NCBI GenBank assembly: GCA_002862705.1
Contig: PKDU01000039.1
Coordinates: 1-62,291, forward strand
From: Flavobacteriaceae bacterium
GTDB lineage: Bacteria > Bacteroidota > Bacteroidia > Flavobacteriales > Flavobacteriaceae
Direction of reading: 5' to 3'
Length of the DNA: 62,291 nucleotides
The position numbers and the translations under genes are program-made. Below, one piece after another: positions 35,685 to 44,209 of the stretch (positions are counted from its first letter, which is position 1; every line of letters begins with the position of its first letter). The notes under the pieces were generated by a model. The model did not search any database. It was not told the origin of the DNA and was given only the letters and a program-made list of their open reading frames with translations.

Positions 35685-36510
35685 CCCAATCAAAAAGTCC
35701 TTGTTTAAGTTTTAAGGTAATTGATTTGTCATAAGTAGTGCGGCGATAACTTGTAACTGGTTGAATACCAACAATGGCATTGGTCATAAAGAGTTCTTGT
35801 ACACGCTGCAAATCAAAAGGTGAAATGGCCTCCTCCACACAAGAAATATCCAATTTTTTGGCAATCCGTATGATTTGTTTGCGCATGATGCCATCCAAAC
35901 AACCAGAACTAATGGGTGGCGTGCGGAGTTTTCCGTCTTCCACTATAAAAAGATTACCGTTGAGAAATTCAACAACTTCCTTTTCATCATTAACCAATAT
36001 ACCGTTATCAAAACCTTGCTCTTGCATAAATATACTGCCAATAACTTGCAGTGCTTTGTTGTTGGATTTTAGGTTTGACAACATGCTTTTTTGGAGATAG
36101 TAATCGTTGAAAAGTGCAACCTTATAGTTTTCAGCAGACAGGTAGTATTCCGAATCAAGTGCTTTGGCCGCTATGACATAATCAACGTCTCTGGTGGTGG
36201 GCAAATATGCGCCGCCATCTTTTCGGTAAACGGTTAAACGAATGCGCCATGCTGGGGCTGTTTCACTTTGTGCCTGTACCACGCGCAAACATTCTTGTTC
36301 TAAAAACTCGGGTGTAAATGTCATCGGGATGTCCATGCGGAAAATACGCATAGCAGCCATAAGTCTAAAGTAGTGGTCTTCCCAAAAATGGATATGGTCT
36401 TGACTATAGCGTAAGGTTTCAAAGACTGCGTCTCCAAAAAGCAAACCGCGATTTTGTGCTGTAAAAACAGGCGACTGAGAAGAAGTAAGCGCGCCGTTAT
36501 GGTTTATCAT
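35662..36510 (-). CDS. PLP-dependent aminotransferase class IV
   Basis: 282 residues, fold type IV (branched-chain or D-amino-acid aminotransferase, or 4-amino-4-deoxychorismate lyase). Visible: RGLLFGDAVFETLRYSQDHI near residue 20, the PLP lysine region SMLSNLKSNNKALQVIG, and VEFLNGNLFIVEDGKLRTPP. With no pathway neighbour I cannot choose between IlvE-, Dat- and PabC-type roles. It overlaps the YqgE gene by 23 bases at the 3' end. Confidence 0.88.
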   Translation of the reverse strand: MINHNGALTSSQSPVFTAQNRGLLFGDAVFETLRYSQDHIHFWEDHYFRLMAAMRIFRMDIPMTFTPEFLEQECLRVVQAQSETAPAWRIRLTVYRKDGGAYLPTTRDVDYVIAAKALDSEYYLSAENYKVALFNDYYLQKSMLSNLKSNNKALQVIGSIFMQEQGFDNGILVNDEKEVVEFLNGNLFIVEDGKLRTPPISSGCLDGIMRKQIIRIAKKLDISCVEEAISPFDLQRVQELFMTNAIVGIQPVTSYRRTTYDKSITLKLKQGLFDWVSSNRGA

Positions 36511-36511
36511 G

Positions 36512-36901
36512 TTACGAAGAACCTAAAACTTGTTTTAAATCACCTATTTGACTTTCCCAAAGCATTTTAGTTTCATCAACTTCATCTTCTTCGGCAAAAT
36601 CAGTAACCACAATCGAGACGTCTTTGGTAATTTCATCTACCACGATGCGCATTTCAAAAAAACAATCGTCTTGGTCATCATCACCGTTTAACCAGCGAAA
36701 GCGAACAAATTCATTGGCTTTCTTACGTAGCAGCAGGGCATCTTCTTCGGAATCGTCCCAAAAGAAGGAATATTTTTCTGTTCGTGCGTTGACATTATCG
36801 GCAAACCATTCTGAAAGCCCAGAGGGAGTGTGCATGTATTGATAGAGAAGTTGTGGGGAGGCTTGAATTACAAATTCAATCTCGAATTGTATTTTTGACA
36901 T
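36512..36901 (-). CDS. START-like domain protein
   Basis: About 129 residues: FVIQASPQLLYQYMHTPSGL then SEWFADNVNARTEKYSFFWD, a START/AHSA1-like pattern of a family common in Bacteroidota and of unknown function. The middle is acidic (WLNGDDDQDDCFFEMRIVVD). It is followed after 1 base by the aminotransferase gene. I place the start at the ATG at 36901, where the domain begins. Confidence 0.8.
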   Translation of the reverse strand: MSKIQFEIEFVIQASPQLLYQYMHTPSGLSEWFADNVNARTEKYSFFWDDSEEDALLLRKKANEFVRFRWLNGDDDQDDCFFEMRIVVDEITKDVSIVVTDFAEEDEVDETKMLWESQIGDLKQVLGSS

Positions 36902-36988
36902 AAGTAATAAAACGCCCAATATATAGATTTATGATGACCTTTAAAAGAAATGCTTGAAAAACCGAGATAAATTGGGAAAACAAATTGT

Positions 36989-36996
36989 TATATTTG
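36989..36996 (+). promoter_or_regulatory. -7 element of tRNA-Met
   Basis: TATATTTG, a perfect TAnnTTTG element 9 bases before the tRNA-Met. A TTG at 36972 is rather close (14-base spacing). Confidence 0.55.
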
Positions 36997-37005
36997 CGCC
37001 GCTTT

Positions 37006-37079
37006 GGCGAGGTAGCTCAGCCGGTTAGAGCGTCGGATTCATAACCCGGAGGTCGGGAGTTCAAGTCTCCCTCTCGCTA
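37006..37079 (+). tRNA. tRNA-Met (CAU)
   Basis: 74-base cloverleaf: acceptor GGCGAGG with TCTCGCT (G-U at both ends), D stem GCTC/GAGC, anticodon loop TTCATAA (CAT), T stem GGGAG/CTCCC with TTCAAGT, discriminator A. The paired first base points to elongator Met rather than the initiator form; an Ile-modified CAU cannot be excluded. Confidence 0.93.
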
Positions 37080-37084
37080 CAAAC

Positions 37085-37125
37085 AACCCTTCTTCGCGTA
37101 AACTTCTCGTGAATGAAGGGTTTTT
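37085..37125 (+). terminator. Intrinsic terminator after tRNA-Met
   Basis: AACCCTTC at 37085-37092 pairs with GAAGGGTT at 37115-37122, followed by a T run to 37125. The hairpin loop is about 22 bases. Confidence 0.65.
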
Positions 37126-37130
37126 GCCCT

Positions 37131-37322
37131 ATGAACGAATTTGTTGTGTACATATTAAAAAGCCAAAGGCATCAAAAAACGTACATTGGCTTTACTTCAA
37201 ACCTTATCCAGCGGTTTTATTCACACAACAAACTAAGCAAAAAGGGATATACCTTTAAATACAGACCGTGGCACGTTAATTATATCGAATTTTTTGAAAA
37301 TAAAAAAAGAGGCCATAGATAG
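37131..37322 (+). pseudogene. GIY-YIG endonuclease-like gene, frameshifted and truncated
   Basis: The first 57 residues are a good GIY-YIG domain of the YhbQ/UPF0213 type: VVYILKSQRHQKTYIGFTSN, then LIQRFYSHNKLSKKGYTFKY. In a run of seven A the frame shifts and ends in KKRGHR-stop. Removing one A restores KKEAIDRD, the normal continuation, but the sequence after that no longer looks like the family. The gene is probably decayed. It begins 6 bases after the tRNA-Met terminator. Confidence 0.8.
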
Positions 37323-37491
37323 GGATACGTTTAAACTTGAATGCCCCATTGCTCTTTGTAGCTTGTGTAATGAACCTGTACGCTTAAAATTTCTATTTCC
37401 TGATAAATGAGTCCCCTCTCCTACTCGTATAATTTTCCACTTTACACCAAACTTTTCTACATTTATTGGGTCTAACTACAAAAGATGCGCA

Positions 37492-38034
37492 TTGCAGCAG
37501 GAAAGTCACATCATTGAACAACTTAAAGGCAAGCAGTATGACAAGGCGGTAAAAGCCATTTCTGAACGCTACCACGAGATGCTCTATTGGCACATACGGA
37601 AACTGGTCAAACGACACCAAGATGCCGATGATGTACTTCAAAATACCTATATCAGAATATTTAACGGATTGAAATCCTTTGGGTTTCGGAGTAGTGTCAA
37701 AACCTGGTGTTATCGCATTGCCTATAATGAGTCCATGAGGTTACTCCAAAAGCAACAGAAATTAGAACATACCAATGGCGATGGTGAATTAACAGATCAT
37801 CTCGATAATCTCACTGCCGACCCCTATTTTGATCTAGACAGCGTAAGCTTTGCTTTTCACGAGTCTTTGATTAAACTTCCTGAAAAGCAACAACGCATTT
37901 TTCAGATGAAGTATTTTGATGAACTCACGTTTGATGAAATCGCTGAAATCACAACTTGGAATAAAAACTCCATTAAAACAGCATTCTATGCTGCCAAAGA
38001 AAAAATTATAATACATGTAAAAGCAACCGTATGA
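37492..38034 (+). CDS. ECF-type RNA polymerase sigma factor
   Basis: 180 residues. Sigma region 2 reads YHEMLYWHIRKLVKRHQDAD then DVLQNTYIRIFNGLKSFGFR; region 4 reads LPEKQQRIFQMKYFDELTFDE then IAEITTWNKNSIKTAFYAAK. I see no ATG in frame; the TTG at 37492 fits the usual length, but the start is uncertain. It overlaps the next small membrane protein gene by 4 bases, a common arrangement for a sigma factor and its partner. Confidence 0.9.
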   Translation: MQQESHIIEQLKGKQYDKAVKAISERYHEMLYWHIRKLVKRHQDADDVLQNTYIRIFNGLKSFGFRSSVKTWCYRIAYNESMRLLQKQQKLEHTNGDGELTDHLDNLTADPYFDLDSVSFAFHESLIKLPEKQQRIFQMKYFDELTFDEIAEITTWNKNSIKTAFYAAKEKIIIHVKATV

Positions 38035-38342
38035 ATAAGAAACATTTACATAATGAACAATTGGGCTACGAAGTGCCCGAAGGCTATTTTGAGTCCTCAA
38101 AAAAGGATATGCTAAGCTTCCTGAACGAAGAAAAGAAGGTGTCTCGTTTTTTTGGCACCAAGGCCATACGTACCACTGCTGCCCTAGGGATTCTGGCATT
38201 TGCATTCTTGTTGGTTCAAAAGCAACAGCTTACCAACTTTGAAATACATACATTCGAAGAACTAACCATTGAGTCTTTAGAAATCAGCGACGAAGCTTTT
38301 GACGATTGGTTCGATGAAAAATTTGTTTTTAGCGAGGTCTAA
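38031..38342 (+). CDS. Small membrane protein, possible anti-sigma factor
   Basis: 103 residues. The cytoplasmic-like N-terminus (HLHNEQLGYEVPEGYFESSK, DMLSFLNEEKKV) is followed by one membrane helix near residues 48-62 (TTAALGILAFAFLLVQ) and an acidic tail (ISDEAFDDWFDEKF). No family is recognised. The 4-base overlap with the ECF sigma gene suggests it holds the sigma factor at the membrane; inference only. Confidence 0.72.
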   Translation: MNKKHLHNEQLGYEVPEGYFESSKKDMLSFLNEEKKVSRFFGTKAIRTTAALGILAFAFLLVQKQQLTNFEIHTFEELTIESLEISDEAFDDWFDEKFVFSEV

Positions 38343-38396
38343 AAAAACTTTTTGCATAACGGTAGGTCTAAATAACAAACACAAAAATTGACAAAT

Positions 38397-38855
38397 ATGA
38401 AACGTATCACAATCACCATTCTAGTTGCAGCTATGGCCTTAGGGCAGTTTGCAGTGGCACAAGACAAAACAAAGGGGAAAGAGAAAATCTATACCCCCGA
38501 GCAGATTGAAATGCTAAAAGCACAAAAAGCTGCAGTAAAAGAGAATCGCGAAGAATTCAAAAGTTCACTTACCGACGAGCAACTTGCCATTATGGAAAAT
38601 AAAGAGCTTAGCAAAAGGGAGCGCAGAGAAGCACTTCGTGCAAGTTTTACGGATGCACAAAAAGCGATGATGGAAGCCAATCGCAGCGAAATTAAAGCCT
38701 TAAAAGATGCGTTCCGCGCCACGGTTACAGACGAGCAGAAACAGTTAATGAAAGAGCGTAGAGGAAAGATAAAAAAGCGCATGGAAAATCGCAATGAGCA
38801 ACTTAAAGAACGAAGAGAAAACATCAAAGAGAGAAGGAAGAAGAAAAGAGGGTAA
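38397..38855 (+). CDS. Secreted Spy/CpxP-like protein with LTxxQ-type repeats
   Basis: About 152 residues. A signal peptide (ITITILVAAMALGQFAVAQD) is followed by a very charged helical region with three related segments, SLTDEQLAIM, SFTDAQKAMM and TVTDEQKQLM, resembling the LTxxQ motif of Spy and CpxP periplasmic chaperones. The C-terminus is Lys/Arg-rich (ERRENIKERRKKKRG). It follows the sigma/anti-sigma pair after 54 bases, so it may be a target of that system. Confidence 0.7.
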   Translation: MKRITITILVAAMALGQFAVAQDKTKGKEKIYTPEQIEMLKAQKAAVKENREEFKSSLTDEQLAIMENKELSKRERREALRASFTDAQKAMMEANRSEIKALKDAFRATVTDEQKQLMKERRGKIKKRMENRNEQLKERRENIKERRKKKRG

Positions 38856-38889
38856 GATTGGGAGCTTTGCCCCTTTTCTTTCTATTTGA

Positions 38890-39738
38890 ATGCGGAAACT
38901 AAAATTTACACTGGCATGTATCCCTGCTTTGGTCTTGGCGCAAGAAAGCGTTAGGTCCGAAGCAGATGCTATTTTAGATGAACTCTTTCCCATGGACAGC
39001 TTATCGATTGAGGCCATGGTCAATGATCTAAAGCAACAAGATTTTCTATACATAAACACACTGTACAATAACAAAACGCTTTTTTCAGGTCGTGATTTTG
39101 GCGTTGAGCAATACAGTTTCTTTCCATCCGTGAGCTATATAGATTCCAACAACTTCTTTTTACATGTGGGTTCGGGGTATTACAGCGAGGTTAATCCACA
39201 ATGGGATTTCATCACTTTTAATGGTGGTTACGCCAACTACCTAAACAAGAAAAAATCAATTATGGCAACGGTGGTCTATTCCTATACCAGCTTTACAGAA
39301 GACGTAGCAGACCTAAACAATCAACGGGTTTCATTGAGCTTAAGTTATCGGAATAAATGGTTTAGAAACGCACTTTCGGGCGGTTATTTATTTGGAGGTA
39401 ACACGTCAAGTTATGTATCTAACAACACCTATTTCAACATTGACCTCTTGGAAAGTAAATCTCTAGACGTATCCATTGAACCAAGGGTTGGTGTTTTTTG
39501 GGGAAATCAAACGGTAACTGAATTGGTAAGTGTTGGTATCTTTCAATTTGAAGAAGTGAGCATGGATGTGTTTCAACTTTTAAATACAGAACTGACCCTT
39601 CCCGTCGCATTTGATTTTGGCAAATGGGATTTTGAGATTGAATACACCTTTGCAATTCCAAACGCACTTCCAGGGGAGGACGACCCCGACAACAACGGAT
39701 ATTTTGCTATCTCGTTAGGGTATTTGATTGGGCTATAA
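38890..39738 (+). CDS. Predicted outer-membrane beta-barrel protein
   Basis: 282 residues with an N-terminal signal (KLKFTLACIPALVLAQ), then alternating beta strands rich in aromatic residues (YSFFPSVSYIDSNNFFLHVG, MATVVYSYTSFTEDVADL) and a terminal strand GYFAISLGYLIGL. No family is recognised. It lies 34 bases after the Spy-like gene in the same direction and completes a sigma-linked envelope cluster. The 3' end overlaps the convergent DinB-like gene by 6 bases. Confidence 0.72.
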   Translation: MRKLKFTLACIPALVLAQESVRSEADAILDELFPMDSLSIEAMVNDLKQQDFLYINTLYNNKTLFSGRDFGVEQYSFFPSVSYIDSNNFFLHVGSGYYSEVNPQWDFITFNGGYANYLNKKKSIMATVVYSYTSFTEDVADLNNQRVSLSLSYRNKWFRNALSGGYLFGGNTSSYVSNNTYFNIDLLESKSLDVSIEPRVGVFWGNQTVTELVSVGIFQFEEVSMDVFQLLNTELTLPVAFDFGKWDFEIEYTFAIPNALPGEDDPDNNGYFAISLGYLIGL

Positions 39739-40230
39739 GCCGCACAATTTAAGGTGGTGTGTTAGATGAAGCTTAATGAATTTCTGCGATAAAGCTTTAT
39801 TTAAACGTCCTATAAACATATGCTTGAAAATACCCTTACGGGCCGTGGCCTCGGGAAAATCTGTAAAAAATAAATCCGCCTCTTCCCGTGTTTTGGCCAA
39901 GCGTTCAAACAAATCTTGTCGGTTCATGTTTTCGGGGAAAGCCTGGACTACCTTAGGAGCGTTAACTTTCAGCAATCCTAGTTTTAGGCTTGTGAAAAAA
40001 AAGAAAAATCGCAGTCGGGTTAGCAAACGTACTTGCTCCAAGGCGTCAGGGTCTTGTGTTTTAAGCTTTATGTAGGCCAACACTCCTCTTTCCACCAACC
40101 AGCAATGGTAAAGATGCTGCAATACACTCCATCCTCCGTCGATAGGTGTTAATAAAGCCGCATCAGTATGGGCTGCAAGTTTTTGCTGCAATGCCGCAAT
40201 AGAAACGAAAGGGCTAGAAAAGGTATGCAT
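39733..40230 (-). CDS. DinB-like (DinB_2 superfamily) protein
   Basis: 165 residues, four-helix bundle pattern of the DinB/YfiT superfamily: ALLTPIDGGWSVLQHLYHCW near residue 24 and HLTHHLKLCGL at the end, giving the His set that binds a metal in this superfamily. The family includes metal-dependent thiol transferases; the substrate here is unknown. It follows the cupin gene by 2 bases. Confidence 0.78.
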   Translation of the reverse strand: MHTFSSPFVSIAALQQKLAAHTDAALLTPIDGGWSVLQHLYHCWLVERGVLAYIKLKTQDPDALEQVRLLTRLRFFFFFTSLKLGLLKVNAPKVVQAFPENMNRQDLFERLAKTREEADLFFTDFPEATARKGIFKHMFIGRLNKALSQKFIKLHLTHHLKLCGL

Positions 40231-40232
40231 GT

Positions 40233-40715
40233 TTATCTTCCAAAATCGTCAGAAACGCGGACAATATCATCCTCATCAGATGGGTTTTCTGGATCTGTGT
40301 GTTGCCATATTTCTGCAACCAAGGCACGAGAATCCAGCCCAACTAAACGATGGCGTTCGCCCTGTTGTAAGCGAACTTGATCGCCCTCATTGAGGACTTC
40401 TAATGCTCCCGCTTCATCGGTATCGGAACGCATGATTCCAGCAGCTCCCTTATAAACACGCCATATTTCAGCACGTCTGTGGTGGTACTGCCAAGACAGG
40501 CGTACATGTGGAGAAACAATCAATATTTTAGGGCTTAATTTTCCCCCAATGCGAAGTGAATTTACGTCTAATCCGGAGAAAAACTGATTGGCAAAGTCTT
40601 GCGCTTGTGCCTCATCAATAACCAGAAAACCACCCCACGGACGCTTAAAATCATGTGCTACTACTTCGAAGCCTAACGATTCGATATGGGACTTAATTTG
40701 TTCGAATGAATCCAT
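40233..40715 (-). CDS. Cupin-domain phosphomannose isomerase-like protein
   Basis: About 160 residues. The cupin core shows KRPWGGFLVIDEAQAQDFAN, KILIVSPHVRLSWQYHHRRA and RVYKGAAGIMRSDTDEAGAL, similar to the type II mannose-6-phosphate isomerase domain; His pairs that bind a metal are visible. Start at the ATG giving MDSFEQIKSHIES. Activity is inferred from family. Confidence 0.78.
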   Translation of the reverse strand: MDSFEQIKSHIESLGFEVVAHDFKRPWGGFLVIDEAQAQDFANQFFSGLDVNSLRIGGKLSPKILIVSPHVRLSWQYHHRRAEIWRVYKGAAGIMRSDTDEAGALEVLNEGDQVRLQQGERHRLVGLDSRALVAEIWQHTDPENPSDEDDIVRVSDDFGR

Positions 40716-40803
40716 TGTTACGTTTGCATCAAATATACAGCAAGGCACAGATATGATGCCTTATAGTGGAACAAAATTTATATATTGAAGAAATTTTAAC
40801 TAC

Positions 40804-41694
40804 ATGTTCGAGCTGCTGTACGCCAAACTTTTGGATGAAAAAACCAAAAAGTTTAGCGAAAAATTTATCATAAACCTTGCTATCGTAAGCTTTTTGCTTC
40901 ACTTGGCAGTGATCACGCTAAACGACCTTGGCCTTCTTGGAATTGCCATTACAGGCGAGCTGTTTACCAACCCTATTTCGGCCATTTATACACCATTCTC
41001 TTTTATTCTTGTCTATGAGGTGTATTTGCTGATTTATTATTTACCAAAGTCAATGACCATATATATTGGTAAGCAATACGAAATCATCATGCTTATTGTC
41101 ATACGAAGGTTATACAAAGATTTATCCAACATATCCTTGGATGGCAACTGGTTTGAAAGTGCAGAAAACCTTCAATTTATATACGATATCATTGCCACTG
41201 TGGTCTTGTTTTTACTCATTCACTTCTTCTATAATATGAATAAGTTTAGAGTGCGAAAGCTGCTAAAACTCACTGAAACCCGCCCAGAGCTAATCCGCTT
41301 TGTTAAGTTTAAAAAATCGTTAGCTGTTTTATTGGTACCGACATTTGTCATCATCGCTGTTTACAATGTATTTGAATGGGCGTCACAGGTATCTGAATTT
41401 GGGCAGGGAATTACTTCAGGGCTTGATGTGAATGCTGTGTTTTTTGATGATTTCTTTACTGTGCTCATCTTGGTAGACGTGCTTTTGGTGTTGTTTTCGT
41501 TTGCACATACCGATAAGTTTAACAAAGTGATTCGCAATTCAGGTTTTGTAATCTCCACCATTTTGGTCAAATTATCCTTTAGTGTTACTGGACTACAAAA
41601 TATATTGCTTATTATATCAGCTGTTGGCTTTGGAGTTGTTATTCTGTGGATTCACAAACTATTCGAAAAGAATAAATTACCGGTCAATTATTAA
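40804..41694 (+). CDS. Conserved integral membrane protein, function unknown
   Basis: 296 residues with about seven hydrophobic segments (FIINLAIVSFLLHLAVITL near residue 20, IIATVVLFLLIHFFYNM near residue 130, ILLIISAVGFGVVILWI near residue 265). A charged stretch, ETRPELIRFVKFKKSLAVLL, links the halves. The layout faintly recalls ion transporters, but no known family is clear. Divergent from the cupin gene; its stop touches the 3' end of the probable 6S RNA on the other strand. Confidence 0.72.
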   Translation: MFELLYAKLLDEKTKKFSEKFIINLAIVSFLLHLAVITLNDLGLLGIAITGELFTNPISAIYTPFSFILVYEVYLLIYYLPKSMTIYIGKQYEIIMLIVIRRLYKDLSNISLDGNWFESAENLQFIYDIIATVVLFLLIHFFYNMNKFRVRKLLKLTETRPELIRFVKFKKSLAVLLVPTFVIIAVYNVFEWASQVSEFGQGITSGLDVNAVFFDDFFTVLILVDVLLVLFSFAHTDKFNKVIRNSGFVISTILVKLSFSVTGLQNILLIISAVGFGVVILWIHKLFEKNKLPVNY

Positions 41695-41858
41695 AAAAAC
41701 CTACACCTGGCAAGTTTTGCATAAACTCGAATTAAACATGTTTGAGGCTACCTGCGTGTTTAAGGATCCGTTTAGAACGGCTTGCTTGTGCACCCAAAAC
41801 TCACCTCTTCGAATTAAATTAGCGTTGAGTTTATCAAAAAATATACCTGATGTAGGGT
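41693..41858 (-). ncRNA. ssrS: Probable 6S RNA (Flavo-1 type)
   Basis: On the minus strand, directly downstream of zapA, a roughly 160-base structured region: a closing stem CCTACA/TGTAGG (41851-41856 with 41700-41705), an inner stem ATAAACTC/GAGTTTAT (41827-41834 with 41721-41728), a hairpin CCGTT-AACGG (41768-41780) and a terminal run of seven T. The long closed rod with an internal bulge fits 6S RNA, which regulates RNA polymerase, and zapA is its known neighbour in other bacteria. A covariance search would settle it. Confidence 0.72.
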
Positions 41859-41874
41859 AAGATTTTTTTGGTAT

Positions 41875-42159
41875 TTAGGAAGCTAATTGCTCCGTTAAAT
41901 ACTTGGATAAAAGTACAATTTTTTTGTGAACATCACTTTGCGATGTCGTATTGGCTTCTGCTTCCTTACTGGACTGTACGGCAACCTGAAGGGCACACAT
42001 GGCCAGAACGTCTTGTTTGTCTTTTACCGCATAGTTTTTCTCGAAGTGATCTACCATTACGTTGAGGCTTTTTGCCGCTTCACGTAAAATGGCTTCCTCG
42101 CCTTCTGGAACACTTAGTGGGTATACCCTATCGGCAATAGAAAGTTTAATTTTTTGCAT
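41875..42159 (-). CDS. zapA: Cell division protein ZapA
   Basis: 94 residues; ZapA stabilises FtsZ bundles at the division ring. The N-terminal globular part is KIKLSIADRVYPLSVPEGEE, followed by the coiled-coil helix (ILREAAKSLNVMVDHFEKNY, ALQVAVQSSKEAEA). The 3' end leads into the probable 6S RNA. It overlaps the upstream coiled-coil gene by 1 base (TGATG). Confidence 0.9.
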   Translation of the reverse strand: MQKIKLSIADRVYPLSVPEGEEAILREAAKSLNVMVDHFEKNYAVKDKQDVLAMCALQVAVQSSKEAEANTTSQSDVHKKIVLLSKYLTEQLAS

Positions 42160-42461
42160 CAGTCCTCTATTTTAATTTGTGCAATACATGCGTCAACTTC
42201 GTTTATTAACGCATCTATGTGATGTAAGGTGCGTTTTTTAGCTGCGGTATTGTCCGTTTTCATGCCTTGGACAGCTTTTAAGGCTTCGTATTTTTCTTTC
42301 CACTCTTGTGCCTCTTCTTGCTTTTTCTGAAATTTCGCTTGAGCCTCAACCAAGCTGGTTTCTAAAGTGGCTTTCGATTGCTGCAATTGCCGCATTTTTT
42401 CAACCAACTCGTGAAGCTGATTTTCTAATTGATCCAAAACGGTAGTGGTAGAGGTGTCCAT
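42159..42461 (-). CDS. Small coiled-coil protein upstream of zapA
   Basis: 100 residues, almost entirely heptad-like: LDQLENQLHELVEKMRQLQQ and AQAKFQKKQEEAQEWKEKYE. Co-translated with zapA, so a role in division is plausible, like a ZapB-type partner. No firm family. Confidence 0.78.
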   Translation of the reverse strand: MDTSTTTVLDQLENQLHELVEKMRQLQQSKATLETSLVEAQAKFQKKQEEAQEWKEKYEALKAVQGMKTDNTAAKKRTLHHIDALINEVDACIAQIKIED

Positions 42462-42553
42462 TAATATTATTTCCTTTCAAATGTACCTAAGCTGTTGACA
42501 TTTCACAAATTCGAAGTACCAATTTTGCATCATAATATTTTACCTTTGAAAAC

Positions 42554-44209
42554 ATGAAACGCTCAATCTTACTATTTGCCTTGTTGGCAATAAGCCTTGT
42601 TCATGCGCAAGACTACCATCCTCCTGTAGACATTCCCATGCAATTGTCAGGAACCTTTGCCGAGCTTAGAGGGACACATTTCCACGCAGGAATTGACATC
42701 CGTACCCAAGGAAAACAAGGGGTGCCACTGCGTGCCGTTGCAGACGGATATGTGTCGCGTATTAAAATTCAGCAAGGTGAATATGGAAAAGCATTATACA
42801 TCAATCATCCCAACGGAGTGACAAGTGTTTATGCGCATCTGCAGCGATACAGCCCCGATATTATCCCACACGTTCGCAAAAAACAATACAGCCTAAAAAG
42901 TTACACCATTGAATTTTATCCTGAACCTGACCACATGCCCATTAAAAAAGGAGCGTTTATTGGATATTCGGGGAACACAGGTTCGTCTTTTGGGCCCCAC
43001 TTACATTTTGAACTCAGAACAACGGCAAATCAAATTCCTTTCAATCCACTACTTGCCAATGACAACATTGCTGATACGCGTAATCCCATTATTGTTCAGC
43101 TTATTGGCTATCCCGTTGATGGCGTGATCAACAGGTCAGAGGATCAGATTCAATTGGCCATTACCAAAAAAAATGACAGTGTGTATGTTGCCGATACCAT
43201 CAAAGCCATCGGAACAATTGGTTTTGGTATTGAGCACTTTGACAGGCAGGATGGATCCTTTTTTAAAAATGGTGCTTTTAAAATTGAGGCCACTAGCAAC
43301 AGCACCCCACGATTTGAAATTCAATTTGACACGCTCTCATTTGACGACACCAGCGAAATGCACAAATTGATTGACTATCCGCTGTATATAGACACAAAAA
43401 AGAAGGTAATGCAGCTTTTTAACACCCACGAAACGCCAGTGGCTTTTGCCAATTACACAAACAACGGGCTTGTTGCTGTTGAAGCAGGAGCGCAGTTGAC
43501 CTACACCATAAAACTGAGCGATGTTGCGGGGAATAACGTCTATTTGCAAGTACCCATCGAAGGAAAAGCCGAAGAAGTTTGGGTGACAAAGAAATCTCCA
43601 CTGCCCGGCAAAATAATTTATCCAAAAAGAGACTATATGTTTGAATTGCAAGATTTCAGCGTATATATAAACGCAAAAACCTTTAGCCAACCCACACCCC
43701 TAAACATTGAAGTGGATGGAGACACGCTCAACATCTCTAACGATTACGCCTATTTTGAGAAGCCATACAGCATAACATTAAAAAAAGAAAAAACACCCAA
43801 AGGGGCTTATTTGGCGTTAAAGCGCAGTAAGCGCTGGGGGTTTGTGACAAATAAGAATGACAAAGGACAGTTTTCGGCTAAGCTGAAAGGAACAGGAGCC
43901 ATAACAGTGTTGGTAGACAGCATTCCTCCAACGATTGTAGATCAAAAGAAAATCAGTGATCGTTGGATTTCGTTAGAGAAAGACATTCGGTTTGCAATAG
44001 ATGACAAAGGGGCTGGTGTTAGTCGCTATGAAGGCTACTTAAACGGGAAATGGATACTGTTTGAATACGAACAAAAGAAAAAAGAACTCACGTTTCGATT
44101 CAGAGATCCCATTAAACTTAAAAAAACAAAACACAAATTAAAGCTAATTGTTTGGGATAAAGTCGGCAACAGCACTACATTTGAGACAACGTTTTATCGC
44201 AAAGAATGA
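42554..44209 (+). CDS. Secreted M23-family metallopeptidase
   Basis: 551 residues with a signal peptide (SILLFALLAISLVHAQ). The LytM/M23 domain (residues about 30-165) has the zinc motifs HFHAGID and HLHFE. The rest is a long C-terminal beta-rich region with repeats of bacterial Ig-like type (residues about 190-551). M23 enzymes cut peptidoglycan cross-bridges; the first His and the HxH pair needed for activity are present. It overlaps the TonB receptor gene by 4 bases. A TACCTTTG -7 element stands at 42541. Confidence 0.88.
   Translation: MKRSILLFALLAISLVHAQDYHPPVDIPMQLSGTFAELRGTHFHAGIDIRTQGKQGVPLRAVADGYVSRIKIQQGEYGKALYINHPNGVTSVYAHLQRYSPDIIPHVRKKQYSLKSYTIEFYPEPDHMPIKKGAFIGYSGNTGSSFGPHLHFELRTTANQIPFNPLLANDNIADTRNPIIVQLIGYPVDGVINRSEDQIQLAITKKNDSVYVADTIKAIGTIGFGIEHFDRQDGSFFKNGAFKIEATSNSTPRFEIQFDTLSFDDTSEMHKLIDYPLYIDTKKKVMQLFNTHETPVAFANYTNNGLVAVEAGAQLTYTIKLSDVAGNNVYLQVPIEGKAEEVWVTKKSPLPGKIIYPKRDYMFELQDFSVYINAKTFSQPTPLNIEVDGDTLNISNDYAYFEKPYSITLKKEKTPKGAYLALKRSKRWGFVTNKNDKGQFSAKLKGTGAITVLVDSIPPTIVDQKKISDRWISLEKDIRFAIDDKGAGVSRYEGYLNGKWILFEYEQKKKELTFRFRDPIKLKKTKHKLKLIVWDKVGNSTTFETTFYRKE

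Noticed and set aside
41582..41860. 92-residue open frame on the plus strand
   Set aside because: It covers the end of the upstream membrane protein and the structured RNA region, has no family likeness and lacks a start signal.
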